Shown: one piece after another, positions 17,318 through 26,704 of the stretch
How the letters are laid out: each line of letters begins with the position of its first letter
Numbering within the stretch: position 1 is the stretch's first letter
NCBI GenBank assembly: GCA_900540475.1
Contig: UQGG01000018.1
Location: 65,323 to 129,322 of the forward strand
Direction: 5' to 3'
DNA from: an uncultured Robinsoniella sp.
Lineage (GTDB): Bacteria; Bacillota; Clostridia; Lachnospirales; Lachnospiraceae
DNA length: 64,000 bases
The notes under the pieces: generated by a model
The model's database searches: none
What the model saw: only the letters and a program-made list of their open reading frames with translations
What the model was told of the DNA's origin: nothing
Program-made: the position numbers and the translations under genes

Positions 17318-19141
17318 CTACTTTTTCCAATATTTCTGTATTTCCTCGGTCCAATCACCCATGGCATAGACAAATTCATTTTTATCTAATGGAATACACT
17401 GATAACCCATTTGATACAGCTTTTCCACTTCCGCGCTATTACTAAAGATAATTGCCTGGTCATCTTCTTTTACAGGAATATCCGGTATGATCTCATATCG
17501 ATTTAACATAAACTGATAAAGATAGAAAATCTGATGATCCGTCTTTTCCGTAGCATCATAAACATATAATTTCTTTGGCAGCTCCACTTTATTTTCCATT
17601 TTCTGCACTAAAGCATATCCGGCATTCGCTTTCTTCATATTCTTTTTAGATGCATATTGATCAAAATAAACGCTTGTATATATATACTGAAACATACAAA
17701 GACCACACACAATCAATACCGGAATAATTGTTTTATTCTTTTTATATAGATATATAATCAGCAAAAAAACAACAATGGTAATAATGACACCCGGCAAATA
17801 CGTCATCCAGTCAACTTTCTGTCCCGGTTTTGAGAGCGACAACGCTGTAAATACTTCTTTTGTAACTCCATTATTCTTTATAAAAGGCAAAATTGCCGCC
17901 GTCCAAAATACCTGCAGTACAAAAAAGATAATCAGCGCCGGCTTAAAATACCGTTTAAACCATTCTCTGTTTTTGTATCCGCATACAAAGCCAGCCATAA
18001 TTCCCGGTCCCAGATATGGTCCGAAATAGCGTATATATGTGATTGCTTTCATTGCGTATATTTCTGTGCCAAAACCATCCCTGACCCCTTCAATTACACC
18101 GGGAAGCCAGCTAATCGTCTGGGCTACAATGGTCATACCGACACAGGATAATAAATAGACTGAAATTATAAAATAAAGTTCTTTATCTTGTAAAATTATA
18201 AGATTTTTGTTTTTTAGTCTATCACGTAGCATGCCAAAAAATAGCCAGGTCATAAAGACAAAACACAAGATCATGAAACCGCCGGTAAACACGGATATGG
18301 TGTTTAGCTGGCCCAATACCACAGATAACGCCGAAAACCAGGTAGTAGGATCCAATATTTTGAAGTTGATTGAAACATTGATAGCACCGTTACGGACCGT
18401 TTCACCATTTTCAGCCGCCCAAACAGTCTTTTGTACCAACGCAACAAACTGAGTCCCGGCAATATAGCTGATGATGCCGCCGAAAAGCACAACAAGTCTT
18501 GATATGAGCCATTTTTTATACAGGTAAAAGTATAGAAGTATTACAAATGCGCAGGCTATCCATAGGGTTAATGCACGAGTATGAACGGTCAGGCCATATG
18601 CAAGAGTTAACATTAAAATTGCTGTCAGGATACCAGTTTTAACCTTCTGTCCAACACACATTCTTAATTCAAAAAAAAGTAAAACTACTATCCATGTGAG
18701 CAGGATCAATATATGTTCATTATATGTTCTGTTTGGAAATGTTACTGCCATATAAGAGCACGCTACAGAAAAGATACATAAAACTTTTCCATCTTTAATT
18801 TCAAAATGGCGCTGCATAATAACAAAAGAAACAATAGCCACAATGGCCTGTGCCAAAGCTGCCCCCATCAACATGCATTTATATATGATAAAAGGATTAT
18901 CAGTCAATTGAAACAGCCAGAAAAACAATCCATAAAACCCACTTCCATAATATCCCGCTTTCGAAATCACCGCTGACCAATCTAATCCGGCAAAATGAGC
19001 TGCCCCTGACAAAGTTGCTATCTCATCTGATATCATACGTACCGGATATTCCTGTAAACACAAATAGACCCTTGGTAAAAAGGCAATTAAAAAGGCTATG
19101 ATCAAATATATACTGTTATGTTTAAAAATTGTTTTTTTCAC
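17318..19141 (-). CDS. GT-C membrane glycosyltransferase (GT39/ArnT-like)
   Basis: A 607-residue polytopic protein with about twelve helices. The first outer loop has Asp39-Glu40 (MISDEIATLSG), the position of the GT-C catalytic acid. The segment GSGFYGLFFWLFQL and the following helix match the equivalent part of the 23488 and 29440 products, so the three are paralogs. A C-terminal soluble alpha/beta tail (about 505-600, KKLYVYDATEKTDHQ) ends the protein. It probably transfers a sugar from a polyprenyl-phosphate to a wall glycopolymer or repeat unit. It starts with GTG at 19141, preceded by AAAGGAA at 7 nt. It is the last gene of the long leftward central unit. Confidence 0.78.
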   Translation of the reverse strand: MKKTIFKHNSIYLIIAFLIAFLPRVYLCLQEYPVRMISDEIATLSGAAHFAGLDWSAVISKAGYYGSGFYGLFFWLFQLTDNPFIIYKCMLMGAALAQAIVAIVSFVIMQRHFEIKDGKVLCIFSVACSYMAVTFPNRTYNEHILILLTWIVVLLFFELRMCVGQKVKTGILTAILMLTLAYGLTVHTRALTLWIACAFVILLYFYLYKKWLISRLVVLFGGIISYIAGTQFVALVQKTVWAAENGETVRNGAINVSINFKILDPTTWFSALSVVLGQLNTISVFTGGFMILCFVFMTWLFFGMLRDRLKNKNLIILQDKELYFIISVYLLSCVGMTIVAQTISWLPGVIEGVRDGFGTEIYAMKAITYIRYFGPYLGPGIMAGFVCGYKNREWFKRYFKPALIIFFVLQVFWTAAILPFIKNNGVTKEVFTALSLSKPGQKVDWMTYLPGVIITIVVFLLIIYLYKKNKTIIPVLIVCGLCMFQYIYTSVYFDQYASKKNMKKANAGYALVQKMENKVELPKKLYVYDATEKTDHQIFYLYQFMLNRYEIIPDIPVKEDDQAIIFSNSAEVEKLYQMGYQCIPLDKNEFVYAMGDWTEEIQKYWKK

Positions 19142-19253
19142 AGTCTATTTCCTTTCATCTATGCTAACTTCAAATACGCTGCATATAAACACAAATAACT
19201 CATCACTAACTTTTTGATTAGTTAATCCCCTCATGCCTATAGCCAAATAGAAC

Positions 19254-20216
19254 CTAAAGCGTGTCCATTTGGCTAGTTGCTCTCGAGCATAAATTCGTTT
19301 CTTTACATATATAAATTGGGCGGTCTTTGACTTCCAAATAAGTTTTTGCTAAATACTCTCCCAGTATACCCATACAAAACAGTTGTACCCCACCTACAAA
19401 TAAGATAATGCATGCCAAAGATGGCCATCCAGCTACTGGATCCTGAAAGACCAGAGCTCTAAGGAAAATTATAATAACAAACAAAAAAGCCAATAAACAA
19501 AATAACAAACCGGAAATTGTTGCTATAGACAATGGTACTATTGAAAATGCCACAATTCCTTCAATACTATAAAGCAGAAGTTTCCAAAATGACCACTTGG
19601 TTTCTCCTGCGACTCGTTCTACATTTTCAAACTCCAGCCACTTGGTTTTATAACCAACCCATCCAAACAATCCTTTAGAAAAACGGTTATACTCTTTTAT
19701 TTCTAACAGACTATTTGCAAACTGCCTAGTCATTAAACGATAGTCTCTGGCACCATCTACAATTTCTGTTTTTGATATTCTATTAATAATCCGATAAAAT
19801 CTGCGGGCAAAAAATGATCTGATAGGCGGTTCACCTTTTCGGCTTACACGTCTTGTAGCTACAGAATCAAATCCTTCCTCTTTAATTGCTTTCATCATTT
19901 CTGGCAAAAGTCGAGGAGGATCCTGCAGATCCACATCCATAATTACAACATAATCACCTGTCGATTTCGAAATCCCTGCATAGATTGCCGCTTCCTTTCC
20001 GAAGTTTCTGGAAAAAGATATATATTTAATCTGATTATCCACTTCTGCAAATCCTTTTGCTATTTTTAGTGTTTGATCTTTAGAACCATCATCTACAAAA
20101 ATAATTTCAAATTCAAACTCACTCATATTTTTCTCGACTACACATATTTCTTTGTAGAAATATGGTATCGCTTCTTCTTCATTGTAGCATGGGACTACAA
20201 CTGATATTTTCTCCAT
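19254..20216 (-). CDS. GT2 polyprenyl-phosphate sugar synthase with two C-terminal helices
   Basis: A 320-residue GtrB/DPM1-like enzyme with a cytoplasmic catalytic domain (VVVPCYNEEE, VDDGSKDQT, MDVDLQDPP, DYRLMTRQ) and two transmembrane helices near the C-terminus. It should transfer a sugar from a nucleotide sugar to undecaprenyl phosphate. The ATG at 20216 has AAGGAGAG about 7 nt upstream and avoids overlap with the next gene upstream; the 17-residue longer frame would overlap it by 26 nt. Its immediate neighbours on both sides are GT-C membrane proteins, which suggests a donor/acceptor pairing. It sits at the border of the AT-rich block. Confidence 0.82.
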   Translation of the reverse strand: MEKISVVVPCYNEEEAIPYFYKEICVVEKNMSEFEFEIIFVDDGSKDQTLKIAKGFAEVDNQIKYISFSRNFGKEAAIYAGISKSTGDYVVIMDVDLQDPPRLLPEMMKAIKEEGFDSVATRRVSRKGEPPIRSFFARRFYRIINRISKTEIVDGARDYRLMTRQFANSLLEIKEYNRFSKGLFGWVGYKTKWLEFENVERVAGETKWSFWKLLLYSIEGIVAFSIVPLSIATISGLLFCLLAFLFVIIIFLRALVFQDPVAGWPSLACIILFVGGVQLFCMGILGEYLAKTYLEVKDRPIYICKETNLCSRATSQMDTL

Positions 20217-20241
20217 TTCTCTCTCTCCTTGTATACAATAT

Positions 20242-21816
20242 CTATTGAAGTTGATATACATTTCCATAATTAGGGCTATATAAATATTGTGCAGTTGAAT
20301 ACTTAGTGTACAATTGTAATATTTGTTGTATTATTTCATCTTGATTTAACGTTGCAGATATATAAATCTGTATATTATCAAGTTTTTTGTATTTACTCAA
20401 CTCAAGATTATTAATCTGATTCTTTGCCATAAAAACCATATTCTCGTAATTATCTAATTCTAAATAACTAGACATTAACTTCCATTGTTGATTATCATAA
20501 ATGCAAAGTATTGTATTTGCACCACTGTCTTTTGAAATCTCTATATTTTTTGCTTCATCTTTATACATATATGGTATACCTAATTTATAACCATAAATTA
20601 TAAAAAAAGAACTAATTAATAAAAGGGCTATATATTCTCTATGCATCTTTTTACTAGTTGTTATTTGATTTATTACCCAATAAAGAGATAATATAAATGC
20701 TATCCATATAAAAGGATAAATACAAAATACATATCTATCAGTTAGATATGGCGATATTTTAACAACCAATAGAAAATAAGTAATTACAGGAAAGGCTAAG
20801 ATCATAAAATTTTTGAAACACCAAAAAAGTTTTACCTTTATTCTTTTTAGATTCAGACCGACAATTACCAAAATTAAAATTACTAAGAAAGCTGTACTTA
20901 ATCTACTTCCAAATATCTGGTTTTTAATAATCTCAAAATAAGTAGCAAATCTACTTCCAAAATCAGAACTTGATAAATTTTCAAATGATTCTATTCCTCT
21001 ATATCCACTTCCAAAAATTTGAATAATCATAGATGGAAAAGTTATTATAGATATAATTCCTGCAATTGCCAATGAAGTAATATACTTCAAAACATCTTTC
21101 CACTTCTTTTTTAATATCAAATGTATACCAAAATATAAACATATAAAGAACAAAAAAATCAGAAAATAATATTGAGTCATAGTTCCACATATAGAGATCA
21201 AGGTAAGTAGAACATAGAATTTATTATCTATTCTTTCCTTATTGTAGTATTTTAAATGTAAAAGGGATATGCTTAAAACCCATATAGATAAAAACACATA
21301 CATTCTTATAAATAGTATACTATTTACTGTACCTGGTAACACGGCAAATGTAGCTGCTACAACCAATGATAATATACTTAATTTACTTAACTCTTTTGCT
21401 ATAAAGTAAATTAATAAAGTAACAAATATAGCTAAAAATATATTAATACCTATTCCAATCCATTTAGTGAATACCCCTGGCACAAATGAAGATACAGTAT
21501 GAACTAGTGTATAATAAAACGGAGGATGCACATCTCTTTTTTGATTTTCCCAAACTCCTTTATAACTAAACCGAGTCTCATTATCAACAACAAAACACTT
21601 TTTAAAAGGATTTGTATTATAGATTTTTCCATTTTCTATTGGGTCACTCAATCCAAATACACCATTTGATAACTGATAAGTTAAATATTCATCAATATGA
21701 AATGCTTCTTTTTTGCTTCCTGCATATATGTATATAACTGATTGGATTGCTAAAATTATAATCAATAATAAAATTATTTTTTTATTTTTTTTTATTATAT
21801 TTTTTATTTTATCCAC
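20242..21816 (-). CDS. GT-C membrane glycosyltransferase
   Basis: A 524-residue multi-helix protein (about eleven helices) with Asp42-Glu43 in the first outer loop (FHIDEYLTYQL). RDVHPPFYYTL at about 95-105 is typical of GT39/ArnT-like transferases. A soluble C-terminal tail (about 425-524) resembles the end domains of the other GT-C proteins here. It is predicted to use a polyprenyl-phosphate sugar, perhaps the one made by the adjacent GT2. The start is GTG at 21816; no ATG is available nearby, and GAGGG lies about 11 nt upstream. Very AT-rich composition suggests transfer. Confidence 0.75.
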   Translation of the reverse strand: MDKIKNIIKKNKKIILLLIIILAIQSVIYIYAGSKKEAFHIDEYLTYQLSNGVFGLSDPIENGKIYNTNPFKKCFVVDNETRFSYKGVWENQKRDVHPPFYYTLVHTVSSFVPGVFTKWIGIGINIFLAIFVTLLIYFIAKELSKLSILSLVVAATFAVLPGTVNSILFIRMYVFLSIWVLSISLLHLKYYNKERIDNKFYVLLTLISICGTMTQYYFLIFLFFICLYFGIHLILKKKWKDVLKYITSLAIAGIISIITFPSMIIQIFGSGYRGIESFENLSSSDFGSRFATYFEIIKNQIFGSRLSTAFLVILILVIVGLNLKRIKVKLFWCFKNFMILAFPVITYFLLVVKISPYLTDRYVFCIYPFIWIAFILSLYWVINQITTSKKMHREYIALLLISSFFIIYGYKLGIPYMYKDEAKNIEISKDSGANTILCIYDNQQWKLMSSYLELDNYENMVFMAKNQINNLELSKYKKLDNIQIYISATLNQDEIIQQILQLYTKYSTAQYLYSPNYGNVYQLQ

Positions 21817-21819
21817 TTC

Positions 21820-22917
21820 TTACAATTCCCTCTCAGCACGATCCAAAGCTTGTTGAATTATATTGTGCATATCATAATATTTATATTCAGCTAATCGCCC
21901 ACCAAATATTACTTTCTTTTCTTTTTCTGACAGCCTTTTATACATTAAGAATAAGTTCTCATTTTTATTATCATTTATTGGATAATAAGGTTCTACACCA
22001 TTTTCCCATTGTTTGGGATATTCTTTCGTAATAACAGATTTTTCTTGTTCTCCAAACTCAAAATGCTTATGTTCAATTATTCTGGTATATGGAACATTGA
22101 ATTCTGTATAATTAACAACGGCATTCCCCTGATAATTTACTTTATCTAATATCTGTGTTTCAAAATGCAGACTTCTATATTCCAGAGTACCGTAACAATG
22201 ATTATAGAATTCGTCAATCATTCCTGTAAAAATTATTTTCTCTGCCAATGATTCCAGTTCTTTCCGATTAGCAAAATAGTCTGTATTTAAACGAACATCG
22301 CTTCCTTCTAACATTTTTGAAATAATTTGAGTATATCCCCCAACAGGAATACCCTGATACAAATCATTAAAATAATTATTATCATACGTAAAACGAACCG
22401 GAAGCCGTTTAATGATAAAACTCGGAAGTTCCGTACACAATTTCCCCCATTGTTTCTGAGTATAGCCCTTAACTAATTTTTCATAGATATCTTTTCCAAC
22501 CAGGGAAATTGCCTGCTCCTCTAAGTTCTGTGGATCTGTAATCCCGCTCTCTGCAATCTGCTCTGCAATTTTTTTCTTTGCCTGATCAGGTGTAATAACA
22601 CCCCACATTTTATTAAATGTATTCATATTAAAAGGCATATTAAAAATTTCACCTTTATAATATGCAACCGGTGAATTTGTATAACGATTAAATTCTGCAA
22701 ATTGATTTATATAATCCCATACCTTTTTATTACTTGTATGAAATATATGTGCACCATATTTATGTACTTGAATACCTTCAACTTCTTCTGTATAAATATT
22801 GCCACCTATGTGATTTCTCTTGTCAATAACAAGACAGGTTTTTCCTTTTTTTATAGCCTCATGAGCAAATATAGATCCAAAAATCCCTGCTCCAACTATT
22901 AAATAATCGTACATCAT
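21820..22917 (-). CDS. glf: UDP-galactopyranose mutase
   Basis: A 365-residue flavoenzyme that interconverts UDP-galactopyranose and UDP-galactofuranose, the donor for Galf in surface glycans. The N-terminal FAD-binding segment is YDYLIVGAGIFGS. Other family landmarks are RNHIGGNIYTE, a HIFHTSNKKVW stretch, GYTQKQWGKL and a C-terminal GRLAEYKYYDM segment that closes the flavin site. Length fits bacterial Glf (about 365-390). The preferred start is the ATG at 22917, overlapping the upstream acetyltransferase stop (ATGA), with GGGAG at 8 nt. Its presence implies galactofuranose in the polymer made by the AT-rich block. Confidence 0.95.
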   Translation of the reverse strand: MMYDYLIVGAGIFGSIFAHEAIKKGKTCLVIDKRNHIGGNIYTEEVEGIQVHKYGAHIFHTSNKKVWDYINQFAEFNRYTNSPVAYYKGEIFNMPFNMNTFNKMWGVITPDQAKKKIAEQIAESGITDPQNLEEQAISLVGKDIYEKLVKGYTQKQWGKLCTELPSFIIKRLPVRFTYDNNYFNDLYQGIPVGGYTQIISKMLEGSDVRLNTDYFANRKELESLAEKIIFTGMIDEFYNHCYGTLEYRSLHFETQILDKVNYQGNAVVNYTEFNVPYTRIIEHKHFEFGEQEKSVITKEYPKQWENGVEPYYPINDNKNENLFLMYKRLSEKEKKVIFGGRLAEYKYYDMHNIIQQALDRAEREL

Positions 22918-23435
22918 ATATTCATCTCCCTTTTCTCTTCCCATTCCGTTCTCAGTAGTCTCAACCACAAAACATCCTGATATTTACCATGTATATAGAA
23001 ATGTTCTTTCCAAATACCTTCTTTAATAAAACCTATTTTTTCGTAAAACCTTATAGCCCTCTTATTTTCGCATAAAACATCCAGATATATTCTGTTTAAT
23101 TTTATTTCTTCAAAAGCAATACGTAATATTTCCTCTGTTGCTTCTTTAGCAATCCCATTACCCATTGAAATCTTTCTAAACGAAACTGCGTATTCTGCTG
23201 TCGCATCGAATTTATTTATGTTTTTTAAACTAATTGTCCCCATATATTCATCGAGATTATTACAGACAGCATAATGAAAATTATTCTCGTCTGATTTAGA
23301 TTTTCTAATAAATAGTTCACAGTCTTCCAATTTCATGTCTAAAAAGTTGTTTCTTAAATAATATGTTACCTCGCTATCATGCATCCATTCCAACATGAAG
23401 GGCGCATCTTTTATTTCTAACTTTCTAAGTATCAT
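22914..23435 (-). CDS. GNAT-family N-acetyltransferase (RimJ/RimL type)
   Basis: A 173-residue acetyl-CoA-dependent transferase. It contains the GNAT acetyl-CoA region (FRKISMGNGIAKEA, about 95-108), LNRIYLDVLCENKRA and the RFYEKIGFIKEG end motif. In this setting it could acetylate the amino group of the 3-amino-3,6-dideoxyhexose made by the genes at 26705-28224, but a different substrate is possible. The ATG at 23435 has GGGAGG 7 nt upstream and is preferred over a TTG two codons earlier. Its stop overlaps the glf start, so the two are translationally coupled. Confidence 0.75.
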   Translation of the reverse strand: MILRKLEIKDAPFMLEWMHDSEVTYYLRNNFLDMKLEDCELFIRKSKSDENNFHYAVCNNLDEYMGTISLKNINKFDATAEYAVSFRKISMGNGIAKEATEEILRIAFEEIKLNRIYLDVLCENKRAIRFYEKIGFIKEGIWKEHFYIHGKYQDVLWLRLLRTEWEEKREMNI

Positions 23436-23487
23436 ACACAATCCTCCCTTGTTAAGACAATTTAGTTAATAAACAAATGCACTCTCA

Positions 23488-25266
23488 TTATGCATTTTTA
23501 TTATCATAAAAAAGAGTGAACACGTTTGTATTTTCGATAATTTCATATCTAGTTACCAACCTGTCAAAAGCTTTAGAGTTGTTATCCATTACCAAAAACA
23601 GATCACCTTCTTCTTTTATATCAATAATATCCTTTATATCTAAAACTTCAATCGTTTTATTGGGAAAATAATATTGTAAATATTTTATATTAATATCACC
23701 CACACTAGAAATCTCATCATTTGAATCCTTTACATAGATTATTTTATAATCACCATTTTCATTTTCTTTTATTTTTTCAATTATTAGTCCAATGTTATTT
23801 TGTGCTTCTTCTTGTTGATAAAGAGCTCCGGAGAAACTAGATAGCCACCCCCACGAAACAATAATAATTAATAAAGTAGTCAAAAAATTATAGATTGTCT
23901 TTTTATTTTCCTTTATATTTATAATCCATATCATACATCCTGGTATTAATAACATCAAAGTAATATAAAATGAAAGATTTGGTATATCTGATACGTATTT
24001 GAAGAAAAAATAAATGGTAGAAGAACAAAACCCATTAAATATCTTAGAGTTTGCTTCAATAAATCCTTTATTTACTACAAAAGATAGTATTAGCAAAACA
24101 AGAATTTGAGGAATTACAAACTTTTTAGACTTCTGACTTGCAATCAAATCAGTCAATCCATAAAATATAATTAAACCAAATGCCGGTTCCATATATCTTC
24201 CATAAACCAAAACATCTAATCTTCCAGCATTATTATACATAGAAATTGCATCAATTAAAAATAGAGAAAGAAACGCCATAAAAACAAATAAAGAAATTAA
24301 TTGGCGGTTATTATACAACTTAAATTTAGTCTTAAATAGATCATTCACAAGAGTTAACACGTCCCCACCCAATACCCACAAGCCTCCCAAGCCAATAAGC
24401 AAGGTAGAAATACCTATATAATAAAATTTTCCTGCTATGCTCTGCAAAAAGTTTAAAAAACCATTTTTTGTGAATAGTATAGTTTGTATTTTACCTGCCT
24501 GACCACCAAAATCATTCATAGAAGCTAATTCAGGATTTGTAAAAACGTTGCTTATAATATTTACCTTTACTAAATTTCCAATAGCAAATAATATTGCAAA
24601 AATAATAACGGAACTAAAGATTATTTTTTTATTTTCTTTTTTACTTAAGTTATTAAATAAAATTAATACTATATAAACCAAAACTACACCAATCATTCTC
24701 TGGTGGACATAATACATATAAACAGCTACTATAATTCCAGCTGAATAATTCCAAAACTTTGGTTTTTCAACATTTAAGATAAAAATGTAAAAGAGTAACC
24801 AAACCAGAAAGTATAATAATGTCTCAGACCAAGCAACCTGAGCTTGAATAATATTATTAGTATAAAAAGTTAATGCAAAACAAATAAAATAAGACTTCAG
24901 ATTTGAGATTTGAGGAAATAGTTTTTTTATACAACAAATTGAAATAATGTAACTGGCCAAAATAAATACTACATTAAATATAATTGCTATATGATACATA
25001 GCTGTAGGTTCTATATTTAGCCAATATAACGGAACCAGCAACAAGCTATAACCAAATGCATAATACGGTGCAGTGGGCAACAGTCCGGACCAGGATTTTC
25101 CAGCCATATGTGAAGCAATACCCCAGTACCCAAATTCATCATTTATAACTACTATTCCATTTAATTTAATAATATCTTTTAAGAAAAAGAATATTATAAA
25201 TAAACATAATCCAGATAATATAATATGATTTGTTTTCATTTCTTTTAATTTGAGAAAACTATGCAT
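23488..25266 (-). CDS. GT-C-like membrane protein, candidate glycosyltransferase or polymerase
   Basis: A 592-residue protein with about twelve helices. The first outer loop carries Asp43-Glu44 (INDEFGYWG). YYAFGYSLLLVPLYWL closely matches FSFGYSFILLPLNLL of the 29440 product. After the last helix comes a soluble alpha/beta domain (about 480-592) with an IIYVKDSNDE strand-like element. The fold class suggests transfer from a lipid-linked sugar on the outer face. As no obvious Wzy exists in this block, polymerase activity is also possible. AAAGGAG precedes the ATG. Confidence 0.65.
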   Translation of the reverse strand: MHSFLKLKEMKTNHIILSGLCLFIIFFFLKDIIKLNGIVVINDEFGYWGIASHMAGKSWSGLLPTAPYYAFGYSLLLVPLYWLNIEPTAMYHIAIIFNVVFILASYIISICCIKKLFPQISNLKSYFICFALTFYTNNIIQAQVAWSETLLYFLVWLLFYIFILNVEKPKFWNYSAGIIVAVYMYYVHQRMIGVVLVYIVLILFNNLSKKENKKIIFSSVIIFAILFAIGNLVKVNIISNVFTNPELASMNDFGGQAGKIQTILFTKNGFLNFLQSIAGKFYYIGISTLLIGLGGLWVLGGDVLTLVNDLFKTKFKLYNNRQLISLFVFMAFLSLFLIDAISMYNNAGRLDVLVYGRYMEPAFGLIIFYGLTDLIASQKSKKFVIPQILVLLILSFVVNKGFIEANSKIFNGFCSSTIYFFFKYVSDIPNLSFYITLMLLIPGCMIWIINIKENKKTIYNFLTTLLIIIVSWGWLSSFSGALYQQEEAQNNIGLIIEKIKENENGDYKIIYVKDSNDEISSVGDINIKYLQYYFPNKTIEVLDIKDIIDIKEEGDLFLVMDNNSKAFDRLVTRYEIIENTNVFTLFYDNKNA

Positions 25267-25281
25267 AAATCTCCTTTAATA

Positions 25282-26697
25282 TTAGCTTTTCTTTTTAAAT
25301 AAAAAGTTTAATTCTTTGCGGTAAAAATAGATCATAATACCAATTACACAAAAAGCTAAGGTACCACTGATAAGAACGCTGCTTTTGAATATCATCCTCC
25401 ATAATACACAATAAAGAACAACTATAAGCGTACAATTCAAAAATTTATTAGAAATTCTCATCAATTTCATTTTTGTTAATACAATAATACAGACAACAAC
25501 AGAAACCACATACCCAACCAATGTACCAATAGCTGCACCTTCTATTCCTATCTTTGGTATAAGCACTGCATTTATTAATACATTTAGCAAAGCTCCTCCT
25601 AGCAAAATAAACATATTTGGCCAGGTCTTCTTTATAATGAGGAATTGATTGCAAGAAATTTGAAATAACATCAGTAATAAAGGTGCTGCAAACAAATATG
25701 GAGCAACTATCGCACCTTCTACATATGATCCTGTAAAAATAATTTTAAAAGCTATTTCACTGAATGCAGCCATAATAATACTACATGAAAATGTAATTAT
25801 TCCCAAATACTCAAATATTTTAGATGTCAGTTCCACCTGATCTTTATCTTTCATCGTTGAAAATGCAAAATATTGCCATCCTCCTGCAAATGCCGTATAA
25901 ATAAGTTGGCTTATCTGTCCAATCTTTCCACCTATAGCGTAAATACCCGTATAATCAGCACCTATTAATTTTGTTATCATTAAACGGTCACTTGAGTTAA
26001 AGATCCAGTATATAAGAAAATTCGGAACTAATGGTAATGCAATCACTAGCATTTGTTTAATATATTTGACTTTAACACTTTTAAAGCTAAACCATTCTCT
26101 ATTTAAAATAGTAAAAATTATTTCAGTAAAACAAACCGATATTACTCCAGCCAGCGGTATAGCAATAAGATACATCTTATTTATTAACAATGGAACAGAA
26201 ATACTATATGATAAAATAGGACTTATCGTATTAATTATCAAAAATCTTTTTCTTTGATTATTCATCCTTGTCGGTGCAGAAACGATAGTGTTTGTAGAAC
26301 CTATTAATATACTTATAGCAGATAAAAATAGCAGATTCATATATTTAGGAGAATCAAAAAATAAACTTGCAAACTGTTTACGAAATATAATCATAATTCC
26401 AAAAATAAAAAATGATGTCATGATTGTAAATACAAATGCACTAGAACATATTTCTTTTTGGTATTCTTTATCATCTTTGTCAAAAAACATCCTAAACATT
26501 GCATCATACATACCCATTATCGCCAGTGCTGAGCCAAAAGATATAACAACTGATGACATATCGTTTAACCCAAAATAAAAAGTATCTGGCATTAATCTTG
26601 TTATTATAGGCAGCATTAATAGTGGAACCGCTTTACTTAATACACTTCCTAAACCATAAATCAAAAAATTTTCTAAAAATAGTTTTAGTCTGTTCAT
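25282..26697 (-). CDS. Wzx-type oligosaccharide flippase
   Basis: A 471-residue MATE/MOP-superfamily protein with about fourteen helices, the size and pattern of Wzx flippases that turn undecaprenyl-diphosphate-linked repeat units to the outer face. The N-terminus GLGSVLSKAVPLLMLPIITR is the characteristic first helix of the polysaccharide_synt family. It lies 7 nt upstream-to-downstream from the aminotransferase gene and is followed by the GT-C gene at 23488. It is separate in sequence from the second flippase at 61639, so the locus seems to export two different lipid-linked products besides the ABC-exported one. Confidence 0.88.
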   Translation of the reverse strand: MNRLKLFLENFLIYGLGSVLSKAVPLLMLPIITRLMPDTFYFGLNDMSSVVISFGSALAIMGMYDAMFRMFFDKDDKEYQKEICSSAFVFTIMTSFFIFGIMIIFRKQFASLFFDSPKYMNLLFLSAISILIGSTNTIVSAPTRMNNQRKRFLIINTISPILSYSISVPLLINKMYLIAIPLAGVISVCFTEIIFTILNREWFSFKSVKVKYIKQMLVIALPLVPNFLIYWIFNSSDRLMITKLIGADYTGIYAIGGKIGQISQLIYTAFAGGWQYFAFSTMKDKDQVELTSKIFEYLGIITFSCSIIMAAFSEIAFKIIFTGSYVEGAIVAPYLFAAPLLLMLFQISCNQFLIIKKTWPNMFILLGGALLNVLINAVLIPKIGIEGAAIGTLVGYVVSVVVCIIVLTKMKLMRISNKFLNCTLIVVLYCVLWRMIFKSSVLISGTLAFCVIGIMIYFYRKELNFLFKKKS

Positions 26698-26704
26698 AGC
26701 ACAC

